Shown: positions 35,674 through 43,934 of the stretch, piece by piece
How the letters are laid out: each line of letters begins with the position of its first letter
Numbering within the stretch: position 1 is the first letter of the stretch
Notes under the pieces: generated by a model
The model's input: only the letters and a program-made list of their open reading frames with translations
What the model was told of the DNA's origin: nothing
The model's database searches: none
DNA from: Bifidobacterium aerophilum
GTDB lineage: Bacteria; Actinomycetota; Actinomycetes; Actinomycetales; Bifidobacteriaceae
DNA: 64,000 nt
Direction: 5' to 3'
Assembly (NCBI RefSeq): GCF_010667685.1
Contig: NZ_WHZW01000003.1
Span: forward strand, 1 to 64,000
Program-made: the position numbers and the translations under genes

Positions 35674-36099
35674 ATGACGTTCAACCGATACATCGCGTTC
35701 AGGATGGTCACCGAACTGATCGGCGCGATCGCCTGCATCACGCAGGTGTTCCGCAACGACAACCTCAACGGCATCATCATCACCGGCATCATCGCGCTCG
35801 TGTGGGTCGTCGGGGAGATCTGGACGGTGATGGTGTTCAACCGGGACAACCCTCGTACCGACGAGTTGAGCGACAAGCACCAGTATGCTGCCTACCGCTT
35901 CGCGCTGCTGGCGTTGGTGATCGCGCTGACGGTCATCGGCTTCGCCGGTATGCTGTACACGCTGGTCACGAAGACACCGATCATGGTCGGGCCGATGATG
36001 CTGCCGAGCCTGGCGATGCTGGCGCTGTCCGTGGCCGACGCGCGCTACCTGTGGCTTGAGCACGACGGCTTCGCCGGCGGTGATGACGATGAGGACTAA
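35674..36099 (+). CDS. Small four-helix membrane protein
   Basis: A 141-aa protein from ATG 35674 (GGGAGGCAGCC upstream). It has four hydrophobic helices (GIIITGIIALVWVVGEIWTV, LLALVIALTVIGFAGMLYTL and others) and ends in an acidic tail GGDDDED. It overlaps the start of an XRE regulator by 17 bp. Such membrane protein/small-XRE pairs are widespread in Firmicutes and actinobacteria. Function unknown. Confidence 0.8.
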   Translation: MTFNRYIAFRMVTELIGAIACITQVFRNDNLNGIIITGIIALVWVVGEIWTVMVFNRDNPRTDELSDKHQYAAYRFALLALVIALTVIGFAGMLYTLVTKTPIMVGPMMLPSLAMLALSVADARYLWLEHDGFAGGDDDED

Positions 36100-36289
36100 T
36101 TTGAAGATGCGCCGCATGGAACGCGGCATGAAGCAGGCCGATCTCGCCGATCTGGTCAACGTGCGCCGCGAGACGATCGGGCGGCTCGAACAGGGGCAAT
36201 ACTGCCCGTCGCTGCGTCTGGCGATGGACATCGCGAAGATCTTCGACACCACCGTGGAGGACCTGTTCAGCTTCGACGACGAGGAGTAG
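36083..36289 (+). CDS. Small XRE-family transcriptional regulator
   Basis: A 68-aa stand-alone helix-turn-helix protein (start ATG 36083 or 36089). The family reading is LKMRRMERGMKQADLADLV, then NVRRETIGRLEQGQY (recognition helix) and PSLRLAMDIAKIFDTTVEDL. It lacks a ligand or dimerisation domain. It is cotranscribed with the membrane protein. The operator array at 36445-36504 begins about 155 bp downstream and would be a natural target (inference). Confidence 0.88.
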   Translation: MTMRTNLKMRRMERGMKQADLADLVNVRRETIGRLEQGQYCPSLRLAMDIAKIFDTTVEDLFSFDDEE

Positions 36290-36627
36290 GAGGGGTCTCG
36301 GGGAGGCGCTCTCCGGGATTCCACGATATGGCCGTCGAATGGTTCGGGCGTGTCGCAGGGCAAAAAAGAGAGGAATTCATCGGGGGTTCATCCGAGAACC
36401 GCTATTTTCTAACGGTTTCCACGAAAATGGCGGAAATTTGCCGGGTGACAACGCTGTCACACCATGTGCGGGCATTGTCACATGATGTGATCACGTTGTC
36501 ACATACCCCCGAATTGTCCTGAGAAAAAGATCAATAGGGGGTGTATAGTCCCTTTTCAGACATCAGGAACAGACAGGAATCCGCTCCGGTGTCTGGACTG
36601 CAAGACTGTATTTGTGGAGGTTTGATT
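36290..36627. promoter_or_regulatory. 338-bp regulatory region with phased operator array
   Basis: Three copies of TGTCACAY start at 36455, 36476 and 36497, exactly 21 bp (two helical turns) apart. Linked palindromes are GTGACA-ACGC-TGTCAC (36445-36460), TCACAT-G-ATGTGA (36479-36491) and GTGATCAC (36487-36494). A likely -10 box TATAGT is at 36544-36549, and the next start is at 36628. This is an operator array for a dimeric regulator acting on the surface-protein gene. No other gene is visible in the region. Confidence 0.75.
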
Positions 36628-37125
36628 ATGAAGAAGAAGATCGTGGCCGTGCTGGCCGCCATCGCCGCCGTGTTTGGTTTTGGTTTCGCTTCGAACGCCG
36701 CTATGGCTGACCCGTACGGCGGCACCGGCGTGGTGTCCGGCTCCGTGGTGACCTACACCTTCGAGAAGCTGACCCCGAACACCTACTACGACGTCTACGC
36801 CGATGACACTTACGTCGAGAGCGTCGCCCAGGTCACTTACAAGAGCTTCGGTTCCTTCAAGTCCGACGACAACGGCGTGCTGAAGGTCAAGTTCACCCTG
36901 AAGGCTGGCGTCAAGGCCGGTACCGTCATCAAGGCCGACCTGCAGAAGGACGGCGCCGTCGTGGCTTCCGCGACCGCCACCGTTCCGGCTACTGGCGAGG
37001 GCGAGGCCTCCAACAACGAGCTGGGCAACACCGGCGCCGCCATCGCTCCGTACGCCGTGGCCGTGGCCCTGCTGGCCGCCGCCGGCGTGGCCGTCTTCGC
37101 CGTGCGCAAGACCAACGCCCGCTGA
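36628..37125 (+). CDS. Small secreted protein with LGNTG sorting-type signal
   Basis: A 165-aa protein with GGAGG well placed upstream. The signal peptide is MKKKIVAVLAAIAAVFGFGF plus SNAAMA. The mature part is one beta-rich domain (SVVTYTFEKLTPNTYYDVYA, fibronectin-like in spirit) and a TATVPATGEGEASNN stalk. The C-terminus has LGNTG followed by a hydrophobic helix and the basic tail RKTNAR, the plan of a sortase substrate. LGNTG deviates from LPxTG. The codons used (AAG, CTG, GGC, almost no rare ones) suggest high expression. No sortase gene is nearby. Confidence 0.85.
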   Translation: MKKKIVAVLAAIAAVFGFGFASNAAMADPYGGTGVVSGSVVTYTFEKLTPNTYYDVYADDTYVESVAQVTYKSFGSFKSDDNGVLKVKFTLKAGVKAGTVIKADLQKDGAVVASATATVPATGEGEASNNELGNTGAAIAPYAVAVALLAAAGVAVFAVRKTNAR

Positions 37126-37159
37126 ATCCGTTCGGCTTAGGCTGATCTGAATATCACGA

Positions 37160-37187
37160 AGACCCCGGGTCCGCCCGGGGTCTTTTT
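37160..37187 (+). terminator. Intrinsic terminator after the surface-protein gene
   Basis: AGACCCCGGG-TCCG-CCCGGGGTCT followed by TTTTT: a strong classical terminator about 35 bp after the stop. Confidence 0.93.
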
Positions 37188-37230
37188 GCATGCCGTCCCG
37201 TCGCATGCCCGTTCACGTAAGGTGGTTCCC

Positions 37231-37770
37231 ATGAAGATCCTGTTCGTCTGCACCGGCAACATCTGCCGCTCCCCGATGGGCGAGCTGCTGCTCCCCCGCT
37301 ATCTCAACGATCCCGGTATCGTCGCCGACAGCGCCGGTACGCGCGGTCTCGACGCCCACGCCATCGACCCGTCCAGCGCCAAGCTGATGGAACAGGCCGG
37401 CATCGACCCGAGCACGTTTCGTTCCAAGCGCATCACGCCGCAACTCGCGGACGGCGCGGACCTGATCCTGTGCTTCGAACCGCATCAGCGGCAGGACATC
37501 TCGACGATCGCCCCGCGCGCCAGCCGCCGCACGTTCCTGCTGCCCGATTTCGCGAACATGTGCGCCTACTGCGCCGGGCAGGGTTTCATCACCGGCGCCA
37601 CGCGGCAGGAGCGGCTCGAATCGGTGATCGACAACGCGTCGATGATCCGGCCGATGCTGCCGGAGCCCATGTCCATCGAGGATCCTCATCGCAAGGATTT
37701 CCCTGTGTTCCAGAAGGCCTACGACCAGATCTGCCGCGCCCTGACCATCATCGCCAAGGCGACCGCGTGA
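37231..37770 (+). CDS. Low-molecular-weight protein tyrosine phosphatase
   Basis: A 179-aa cytosolic phosphatase with the P-loop VCTGNICRSPMGE (C-x5-R-S) at residues 7-16. The general-acid Asp is probably in LLPDFAN, in an atypical context compared with the usual DPY/DPW. The relatives dephosphorylate tyrosine kinases that control capsule or exopolysaccharide synthesis. This fits with the envelope polymerase-like protein and LCP ligase nearby, although they are not in the same operon. Confidence 0.88.
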   Translation: MKILFVCTGNICRSPMGELLLPRYLNDPGIVADSAGTRGLDAHAIDPSSAKLMEQAGIDPSTFRSKRITPQLADGADLILCFEPHQRQDISTIAPRASRRTFLLPDFANMCAYCAGQGFITGATRQERLESVIDNASMIRPMLPEPMSIEDPHRKDFPVFQKAYDQICRALTIIAKATA

Positions 37771-37795
37771 CGGTTCGTGATAATTCGCGACGATA

Positions 37796-37846
37796 TTCGC
37801 CGGTATTGATCCATGCTTTTCGTCGGATCAATACCGACTTTTTCAT
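37796..37846 (+). terminator. Intrinsic terminator after the phosphatase gene
   Basis: CGGTATTGATCC and GGATCAATACCG form a 12-bp stem around a 12-base loop and are followed by ACTTTTTC. The sequence to 37960 is AT-rich and should contain the promoter of the next gene. Confidence 0.88.
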
Positions 37847-37965
37847 GTTTTTATGTCATTGCGAACAGTTTTTTATGAATATTTGACGATTTTCATGCTC
37901 GATAATGGCATAATAATTATTGAATCAGTTATCCATGAATCATGTCGCACAATAAGGAGCGCAAT

Positions 37966-38400
37966 ATGGCATCGCTGCTGCAGGGATTTGAGGAGGTCCG
38001 CCTGGTCAAGCCGGCCGGCAAGACCGTGATGACCGTGACCGCAACGGCCGTGAAGTTCAACAAGGCCACCGCCATCGAACTCGGCTACCCGGCGTACGTG
38101 AAGATCCTCATCAACGACAAGACCCGCCAGATCGCCGTCACGCCGACCACCGCGAAGGCCGACAACGCGGTGAAGTTCAGCAAGCCGGAAGGCAAGCAGG
38201 CCGCTTCGATCAGCGTCAAGGACGCCGCGGCCGTCACCGCGGTGCTCAAGTACTTCGAACTCGCCGACGCCCCGGAAGGCGAGGTCTCCTATCAGGCGGT
38301 CAACGGCACCGTCCACAAGGACGAAAAGGTCGTGATCTTCGACATCGACGGCGCCACCGCCGGCACCATGAAGCGCCGCGGCCGCAAGAAGAGCGAGTAA
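37966..38400 (+). CDS. Conserved hypothetical basic protein
   Basis: A 144-aa protein from ATG 37966 after AAGGAGCGCAAT. No signal peptide, membrane helix or known motif is seen. It is rich in Lys, Ala, Thr and Val, predicted beta/alpha, and ends in the highly basic tail KRRGRKKSE, which could bind nucleic acid (inference). It has its own promoter region and a strong terminator. Codon use suggests good expression. Family not recognised. Confidence 0.75.
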   Translation: MASLLQGFEEVRLVKPAGKTVMTVTATAVKFNKATAIELGYPAYVKILINDKTRQIAVTPTTAKADNAVKFSKPEGKQAASISVKDAAAVTAVLKYFELADAPEGEVSYQAVNGTVHKDEKVVIFDIDGATAGTMKRRGRKKSE

Positions 38401-38428
38401 GGTCTCGATAGGCAGCCCATCGCAGCAA

Positions 38429-38462
38429 AAAAGGAACGGAAATGATCATCCGTTCCTTTTTT
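38429..38462. terminator. Bidirectional intrinsic terminator
   Basis: AAAAAAGGAACGGA and TCCGTTCCTTTTTT pair around ATGATCA. It has T-runs on both strands, between the basic protein gene and the converging polymerase-like gene. Confidence 0.92.
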
Positions 38463-38509
38463 GTTGCCCGTCATCATGCGGGAACGCACGGAGATCGCGG
38501 TGGCCGATC

Positions 38510-39985
38510 CTACCGAACGGAAGGCGCCGGCCGCATCGGTCCACGCGCCAGCGTCTCCGGCTCGGCCACCGCCCACACGAACAACGGGATCGCATAGAAC
38601 GCGTATCCCTCGAACTGAACATACAGATAAGCGACCAGCACCAGCCAGCACGTCACGGTCTTGTTCCACATGCGCAAGCCCGACACATGGCGGATCAGCA
38701 GCACGATCACCACCGCCAAGCCGATCAGGCCGTACTCGGTCAGGAAACTCGTGTACGCGCTCATCGTCCACACCGTGTCCGGCGTCATCCGCGCATACCA
38801 CGCGGCCGGCGTATTCGCGTCCAAACGTAGCGTCCGCAGTACGTGCACGGACCATGCCGCACCGTCATGCGTGGCATCGGCGATGTTGCCGGCACCGTAT
38901 CCGGTCAGCAGGTAGATCGGCTGCCGCAGCAGGCCGCACAGCGGCGCCAACGACTGCCATATGCGGGCATAGAACGACCCGTCGCCCTCCATGCCGTTCG
39001 CGGCGATGCTGTTGAGACGTCCGTTCAACGCCATGCTGGCCGCCCCAAGCACCATCACCCCGCACAGCTCGGCGATGCCCTGCCGGCGCTGATCGGCGGC
39101 ATGCCAGCTGGTACGTTCCACGATCACGATCACCAATGCGACCAAAGAGTCGAGAATGATCCGCACGCCCGCGCCCATCACCACCGCGCCAACCGAGAAC
39201 ACGACGATCAGATCACGCAGACGCCTGCGGTAGATGCCATCCCGTCCACGCATCATCCACATCAGCGGCAACAGCACGCCGAACAGGTGCATGCCGATAT
39301 AGCTCGGCTCGGCGAACAGGAACTGCGGACGTCCGCTTCCCCACGGAGACGACGGCAAACCACCGTACGGGCGCGCCATCAGATGCGTGAAATACGTGCG
39401 CACCGAACCGAGATCCAGTCTGATCGCCAGCCACTGCACCACGCCCACGGCAAAGGCGAACCAGTACGCAGCGATCAACGTGCGCACCATGTCCTGCCAC
39501 GGCAGCCGCTTGCCACGTAGTGCGATGTCCAGCGACGTCAGACACGCGGCCGCGCATACCACCGCCATCAGGCTCGTCAGCGCGGGGACCGGGTGGAACG
39601 CGACCGTCGCCCAACCCAAGGCCGACAGGACCACCATGACCAGCGGAGTCAGGCACCAGACGCGGAATCTGCGGTACACGCGCGGCAGCTCGCGCCAATT
39701 CGCCGCCGTATACAACAGGAACAGCCATGGCGATATCGGCGTCCAGAACGGAGCGTACAGGCCCAGAACGGTGCCGTCCACCGGCAGCACAATCAACGCC
39801 AGATAGAACAGGGCATCGCTGCGATCCGACAACGTGACGAACCGCGTGCGTATCGCGGCCGCAAACGGGGGTATGGCGGACGCTGCGGGCGCGTATGTTC
39901 TCCGGGCCGACGGAGTCATCGGTTGCGGCCGGAGGTTGCCGATCGAGGGATTCGGAGATTCTGCGGTATGTCGTACATCAGTCAT
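38510..39985 (-). CDS. Polytopic membrane protein, O-antigen polymerase/ligase-like
   Basis: About 491 residues if it starts at ATG 39983-39985; no convincing ribosome site is seen at any Met, so the start is uncertain. After a hydrophilic N-terminus of about 70 residues come 10-12 hydrophobic helices (DALFYLALIVLPVDGTVLGL, TPLVMVVLSALGWATVAF) and a large extracellular loop with FAEPSYIGMHLFGVLLPLMW, the layout of Wzy/RfaL-type enzymes. Such proteins join or transfer sugar repeats on the outside of the membrane. It is a single gene, with no glycosyltransferase cluster around it. Confidence 0.7.
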   Translation of the reverse strand: MTDVRHTAESPNPSIGNLRPQPMTPSARRTYAPAASAIPPFAAAIRTRFVTLSDRSDALFYLALIVLPVDGTVLGLYAPFWTPISPWLFLLYTAANWRELPRVYRRFRVWCLTPLVMVVLSALGWATVAFHPVPALTSLMAVVCAAACLTSLDIALRGKRLPWQDMVRTLIAAYWFAFAVGVVQWLAIRLDLGSVRTYFTHLMARPYGGLPSSPWGSGRPQFLFAEPSYIGMHLFGVLLPLMWMMRGRDGIYRRRLRDLIVVFSVGAVVMGAGVRIILDSLVALVIVIVERTSWHAADQRRQGIAELCGVMVLGAASMALNGRLNSIAANGMEGDGSFYARIWQSLAPLCGLLRQPIYLLTGYGAGNIADATHDGAAWSVHVLRTLRLDANTPAAWYARMTPDTVWTMSAYTSFLTEYGLIGLAVVIVLLIRHVSGLRMWNKTVTCWLVLVAYLYVQFEGYAFYAIPLFVWAVAEPETLARGPMRPAPSVR

Positions 39986-40212
39986 CGTCGACGATGGTAG
40001 CGCACCCTCCATAACGGGTGGATGACGGGCGACGGAAACAGCACCGCATGTTCCTGCGCTTTCCATGACAGGCGTATGCGACGATGCCAGCATCGGATCG
40101 CCAGTCACCGTCGCAACATGCGTCCATCGAACATTGCGACGAAATCCTGCCCGACTACCGCAAGGCCGTGTCGCGATGTATGCACCGGCTACCGCCGCAA
40201 TGCACGTTCTGC

Positions 40213-41034
40213 TTACTCGCAGGCGACGCCATCACCGTCGCGATCGAGCTTGGACGAATATCCCGGCTGACCACGGTAGATCGGGGCCACTCCCGCCGCG
40301 CGAGCCTCGGTGCAGTTCGCGTAATAGGCATTCTGCGAGGGCTGAGGCTGCTGTTGCGCCTGCTGCTGGGCCTGCGCGGCGGCCATCGCCTCCTGTTCGC
40401 GCTGCTGCTTTTCCTTTTCGCGCTGAGCGATGTTCTGCTCGCGGGTGTCAAGATCGGATTGGCGCTGATCCTGTTCTTTCTGGCGCTTGTCCTGTTCGCT
40501 CTTCTGCTTGTCAAGCGTCTGCTTCTCTTTGTCGAGCGTTTCCTTCTGCTTGTCAAGCTGCTGTTTCTGCTCGTCGAGCTGCTGTCGCAACATGTCCAGA
40601 TCGTCGACTTGACCGTTCAGGTCGTCAAGTTGATCCTGCACGTCCTGTGTCTGCTCTTGCTGCGACACCAGCTGCTCGTGCAGGTCCTTGTATTCCTGTG
40701 TGGTCGTCGGATCGACGGGCGAATGGCCAAGCCCGAATCCGACAAGAAACACGATTACAAACGCGAAGACACGCATGACGATACGTTTCCAGTCACGTTT
40801 GACAGCTGAGTCGGAAGCGCCCCGAGGAGCCGGACCGGCAGCCCCGGGCACACCGTTGGCCGGGGCAGCGGTCGGAGGTGCGGGAGGTATGGTCGGGGTT
40901 GTAGCGCCGACAGCCGGGGTTGCCGGCGTGGTTCCCGCACCAGCGACGGGCGCCGTCAGGTTGGGTACCGGCCACTGCGGGATTTGCACCGTAGGGGTCT
41001 CAGGCTGCTGCTTCTTGCCGAATCCAAACATCAT
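40213..41034 (-). CDS. Membrane-anchored coiled-coil protein with excalibur domain
   Basis: A 273-aa protein from ATG 41032-41034 (AGAAGGACA upstream). The first 80 residues are Pro/Ala/Thr-rich (NLTAPVAGAGTTPATPAV). One membrane helix follows (IVMRVFAFVIVFLVGFGLG, about residues 90-108), then a long Gln/Glu/Lys/Asp coiled coil of about 115 residues. The C-terminal excalibur domain has NCTEARAAGVAPIYRGQPGY and the calcium-binding loop DRDGDGVACE. The excalibur domain should be outside the cell. The role is probably envelope-related; the exact function is unknown. Confidence 0.88.
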   Translation of the reverse strand: MMFGFGKKQQPETPTVQIPQWPVPNLTAPVAGAGTTPATPAVGATTPTIPPAPPTAAPANGVPGAAGPAPRGASDSAVKRDWKRIVMRVFAFVIVFLVGFGLGHSPVDPTTTQEYKDLHEQLVSQQEQTQDVQDQLDDLNGQVDDLDMLRQQLDEQKQQLDKQKETLDKEKQTLDKQKSEQDKRQKEQDQRQSDLDTREQNIAQREKEKQQREQEAMAAAQAQQQAQQQPQPSQNAYYANCTEARAAGVAPIYRGQPGYSSKLDRDGDGVACE

Positions 41035-41229
41035 TGTCCTTCTATCCACTTATGTCTCTCATGCGCATAGGCTCGCACCATTCATGGTACGCGGCTTGCC
41101 GTTCCCGCGCATGCACCCGAATTCTCCCGTCGTTTACCGCGACACGCCGATTTGCATAAAACGCGAAATTCGCGTATCTTTATTTCTCGTTGCGCTGAGG
41201 GGCGTAAGTCCTTGAGAGTGATGAGTTAT

Positions 41230-41302
<73 letters not shown>

Positions 41303-41310
41303 CTTGATCG

Positions 41311-41343
41311 GAAGCCTCGGAAATATTTCCGAGGCTTTTTCGT
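41311..41343 (+). terminator. Intrinsic terminator after tRNA-Asn
   Basis: AGCCTCGGAAATATTTCCGA opens a near-perfect stem, continued by GGCTTTTTCG. It ends the tRNA transcript. Confidence 0.92.
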
Positions 41344-42073
41344 TTTCCGTCGTATGCACGGATATCGTGCGGCCAAGCCACGGGTCGTTAACACGACGCC
41401 GTATTGCAACCGCCTCAGCACGTCCCACAAGACCAAACTCTGGTCCATAACACCACGTTTAGTTCCTATAACCCATAACCCCGCTTGTATCGTGCCTGCA
41501 TGGCCGACGCACACACGCGGGCTGGCTCTCTCCGCCCGCCCTGCGCTCTCCGCCCGATCCCAATCGCGACAGCAGCCTTCATGGGAGCTTGCGCGGTTCT
41601 GTATGCACGAATTGCACTTCAATCGTTGCCACGGTGGCTGAATTACGACCGATTCGGTGTACCGGGACAAATTTCCGTGCCACGGTACGCGATTTTCGAG
41701 GGTTTGAAGGAACCGTGGCACGGCCCTTTGAGAGGCGACATCGTGCGGTTTTCAGGAATGGCGGTTTTTCAAGGATTTGCGTATTCACGATCTGTCCCGG
41801 TACGCCCTTAAATCGATTGATCCGCCTACCGTGGCAAGGCACCGTGCCACGGTAACGTTTTTTCGGACGATTCACGCTACCGTGGCGCGTTTTCTTGCCA
41901 CGCTACGCAATTCCATAAGAAAACCAACCACCGTGGCACACACAAACGACGCGAGAGACACAGGTACACGAAAACCCACCTCGTCAAGGACACCGGCCGA
42001 CACGCAAACGGGACCGCCGGCATCAGCCGACGGCCCCGTCATGTCACGCTATCCAGCCATCACACCCGCAACG
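41344..42073. repeat. Noncoding region with 51-bp-period array of ACCGTGGCA inverted elements
   Basis: Between tRNA-Asn and the LCP gene there is no convincing gene. From 41627 to 41938 the 9-mer ACCGTGGCA (+) and its complement TGCCACGGT (-) alternate. + copies lie at 41661 (two mismatches), 41712, 41828, 41879 (last base changed) and 41930; - copies at 41627, 41678, 41793 (two mismatches), 41845 and 41896 (one mismatch). Within each orientation neighbours are 51-52 bp apart, and opposite copies alternate at about 17 and 34 bp. Adjacent opposite copies can form 9-bp hairpins (e.g. 41828-41853). The 41712-41793 part is eroded. Confidence 0.75.
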
Positions 42074-43531
42074 TCATTTCACGCCGCAGTAAGTGACTTC
42101 GATATACCGGTTTGCCAGTCCGATGAACTGGCCGGTCGCCGAATCGCGGATCGCGCCGGTTTCCGGATCGATGATGCCTCCGGTCTCCTTGTCGATCAGA
42201 GTGCCGTCCGCAAGGGTCGTCACGCCCGTCTGCGCGTTGTACGTGGAGCCGTCCGACGTGGAACCATCGGCGGACCCGTTCGTGGACGAGTTCGTATCGC
42301 CCGAATTGTCGGTCGTATCCCCGGAATTCGTATCGCCGGAGTTATCCGAACCATTCGAATTGTCCGAACCGGAATCCTTCGACGACGAATCCGTCTGGTC
42401 GACCAGCGGCTGGTGGTTGCGCAGCTTCTCCCACACGGCCTCCGCACCATCGGCGAGCTGGCTGCGGTTCGCGTCCTGGGTCCACGGCACGACCGGGATC
42501 GTCTGCGAGTACAGGTGCGTCATGTCGAAGTCCTTGAGGCTCATGCCGAGACCGGCGAGCGTCATCGCGTCGGCGAGGCTGGCGCTCATCTGCACGGATT
42601 CAAGGCCGGCCTTGGCGAGCTGGTAGAGCTCGCTGGTCTGCGTGAAGTAGTTCTTCGACAGCGCTGTGCTGATGATCTTCTTGATGAGATACTGCTGCCT
42701 GGTGGTGCGCATCGTGTCGGAACCGTCGGTTCCGGTGGCGTGACGCGTGCGCGCGTACTGCGTCGCCGTGGCGCCGTCCAGGTGGTTCATGCCGCGCTTG
42801 AGGTTGAGGTTCGTGTACGAGTCGACCATGTCGGTCGGCAGGCAGATGTCCACGCCGCCGATCGCGTCGATCATCTTCACCAGGCCGGCGAAGTCGATGA
42901 CCATGAAGTTCGTGATGTCCATGCCGCTCATGTAGTTGACCGCATTGAGCGTGCAGCTGGCCGCCGACGCGACGTCGCCGCCGATCGAATACGCGTTCGC
43001 GAAGATCGAGTTGAACTGCACGGAATACTGCGCGGGGATCTCGCCGTTCGTGGTCTGGCAGCTCGGCGTGTCGACCATGAGGTCGCGCGGCAGCGAGACG
43101 AGGTTGATCGTCTTGCGGTCGGCGGAGATCTGCATGATCAGCACCGTATCGGAGTTGTGCAGGTTCTGGGTGTAGGCGTCGTCGCCGCCGATGGCCGTAT
43201 TGCCGCCGCCGTCACGCGTGTCCTGTCCGATGAGCAGGATGTCGATCGCCTGGTTCGCATACGGGTCGATGAGCTTGTTCGCCTCTTCCGCGCTCTTGCC
43301 GCTGGTTCCCTGCTTGATGACAGGGACCTTGCCGTCGTCGATGGTCTTGCTGATGTCCGCATACGTCGCCGCGGCGAACGTGCCCACGAACGCCAGCACC
43401 GCCACGATGGCAAGGCTGATGCCGGTGAATACCTTGTGGGTCGCCCGGTATCCGAGGGTATGATGCGGCATGTTGGAACGACGCCAGCCCAGATTGGGCA
43501 GATCCGCCACATGCTCGGGTCGTCTGGCCAT
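42074..43531 (-). CDS. LytR-CpsA-Psr (LCP) family cell-wall glycopolymer ligase
   Basis: A 485-aa protein with GGAAGG before ATG 43529-43531. A 37-residue basic N-terminus precedes one membrane helix (GISLAIVAVLAFVGTFAAA). The LCP domain spans about residues 95-320: DILLIGQDTR, SDTVLIMQISADRKTINLVS, LPRDLMVD (catalytic Arg/Asp), YARTRHATGTDGSD and R-QQYLI. The C-terminal 120 residues begin with an Asn/Ser/Asp/Gly/Thr repeat region and end in a small domain with two predicted hairpins (DKETGGIIDPETGAIRDSAT). The family moves undecaprenyl-linked polymers to peptidoglycan. Confidence 0.93.
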   Translation of the reverse strand: MARRPEHVADLPNLGWRRSNMPHHTLGYRATHKVFTGISLAIVAVLAFVGTFAAATYADISKTIDDGKVPVIKQGTSGKSAEEANKLIDPYANQAIDILLIGQDTRDGGGNTAIGGDDAYTQNLHNSDTVLIMQISADRKTINLVSLPRDLMVDTPSCQTTNGEIPAQYSVQFNSIFANAYSIGGDVASAASCTLNAVNYMSGMDITNFMVIDFAGLVKMIDAIGGVDICLPTDMVDSYTNLNLKRGMNHLDGATATQYARTRHATGTDGSDTMRTTRQQYLIKKIISTALSKNYFTQTSELYQLAKAGLESVQMSASLADAMTLAGLGMSLKDFDMTHLYSQTIPVVPWTQDANRSQLADGAEAVWEKLRNHQPLVDQTDSSSKDSGSDNSNGSDNSGDTNSGDTTDNSGDTNSSTNGSADGSTSDGSTYNAQTGVTTLADGTLIDKETGGIIDPETGAIRDSATGQFIGLANRYIEVTYCGVK

Positions 43532-43934
43532 ACGTCACCTTCCTGACCTTCCTGCAACTGTGTCGTCCGCCAGTGTAACAGAAGCCGCCGAACCGGTCCG
43601 CGACCTCTCCGAGCCGCCCCGGACAGGCGCCATCCCGCCATTTTCCGCCATATATCACTCTTACGCGTTCAGGTTTCTTTCAGGGTTATTGCAGGACTAC
43701 AGTAGAATCCGACAAGAAAACGTCCACATAACCCGGCCATAGTGTTGCCACGGGATGCCTCGCCTCTTGGGGCGGGCCTCGCTGGCGGCATCCCGGCCAA
43801 CGTTAACCTGCGGACGCGCCGCTTGCATGCAGCTCGATGACGAACCGCGACCGGTCGGGTCGCGGGCCGTTCGTCATGGAACCGTTGCCGGCGGTGCCGG
43901 CCGCGTGACATATATAGAGGACTGGAGAAGCCGT
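43532..43934 (+). promoter_or_regulatory. 403-bp divergent promoter region with structured leader
   Basis: This region separates the LCP gene and the ABC permease gene. It holds a hairpin CGGGATGCC/GGCATCCCG with a GC-rich loop (43751-43795) and a long hairpin ATGACGAACCGCGACC against GGTCGCG and GTTCGTCAT with a 4-base bulge (43837-43877), then a GCCGGC-rich hairpin near 43890. Both are 60-185 bp before the permease start and would be in its mRNA leader. No gene was seen. Confidence 0.55.

Noticed and set aside
40084-40809. Plus-strand frame that looks like a leucine-rich membrane protein
   Set aside because: It is the complement of the Gln/Glu/Lys coiled coil of the excalibur protein, whose codons read as Leu/Phe/Val on the other strand. 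The minus-strand gene has a ribosome site, a membrane helix and a recognised domain.
41627-41938. CRISPR array
   Set aside because: The repeats are only 9 bp, alternate in orientation and are imperfect; no 25-37-bp direct repeats and no cas genes occur in the window.
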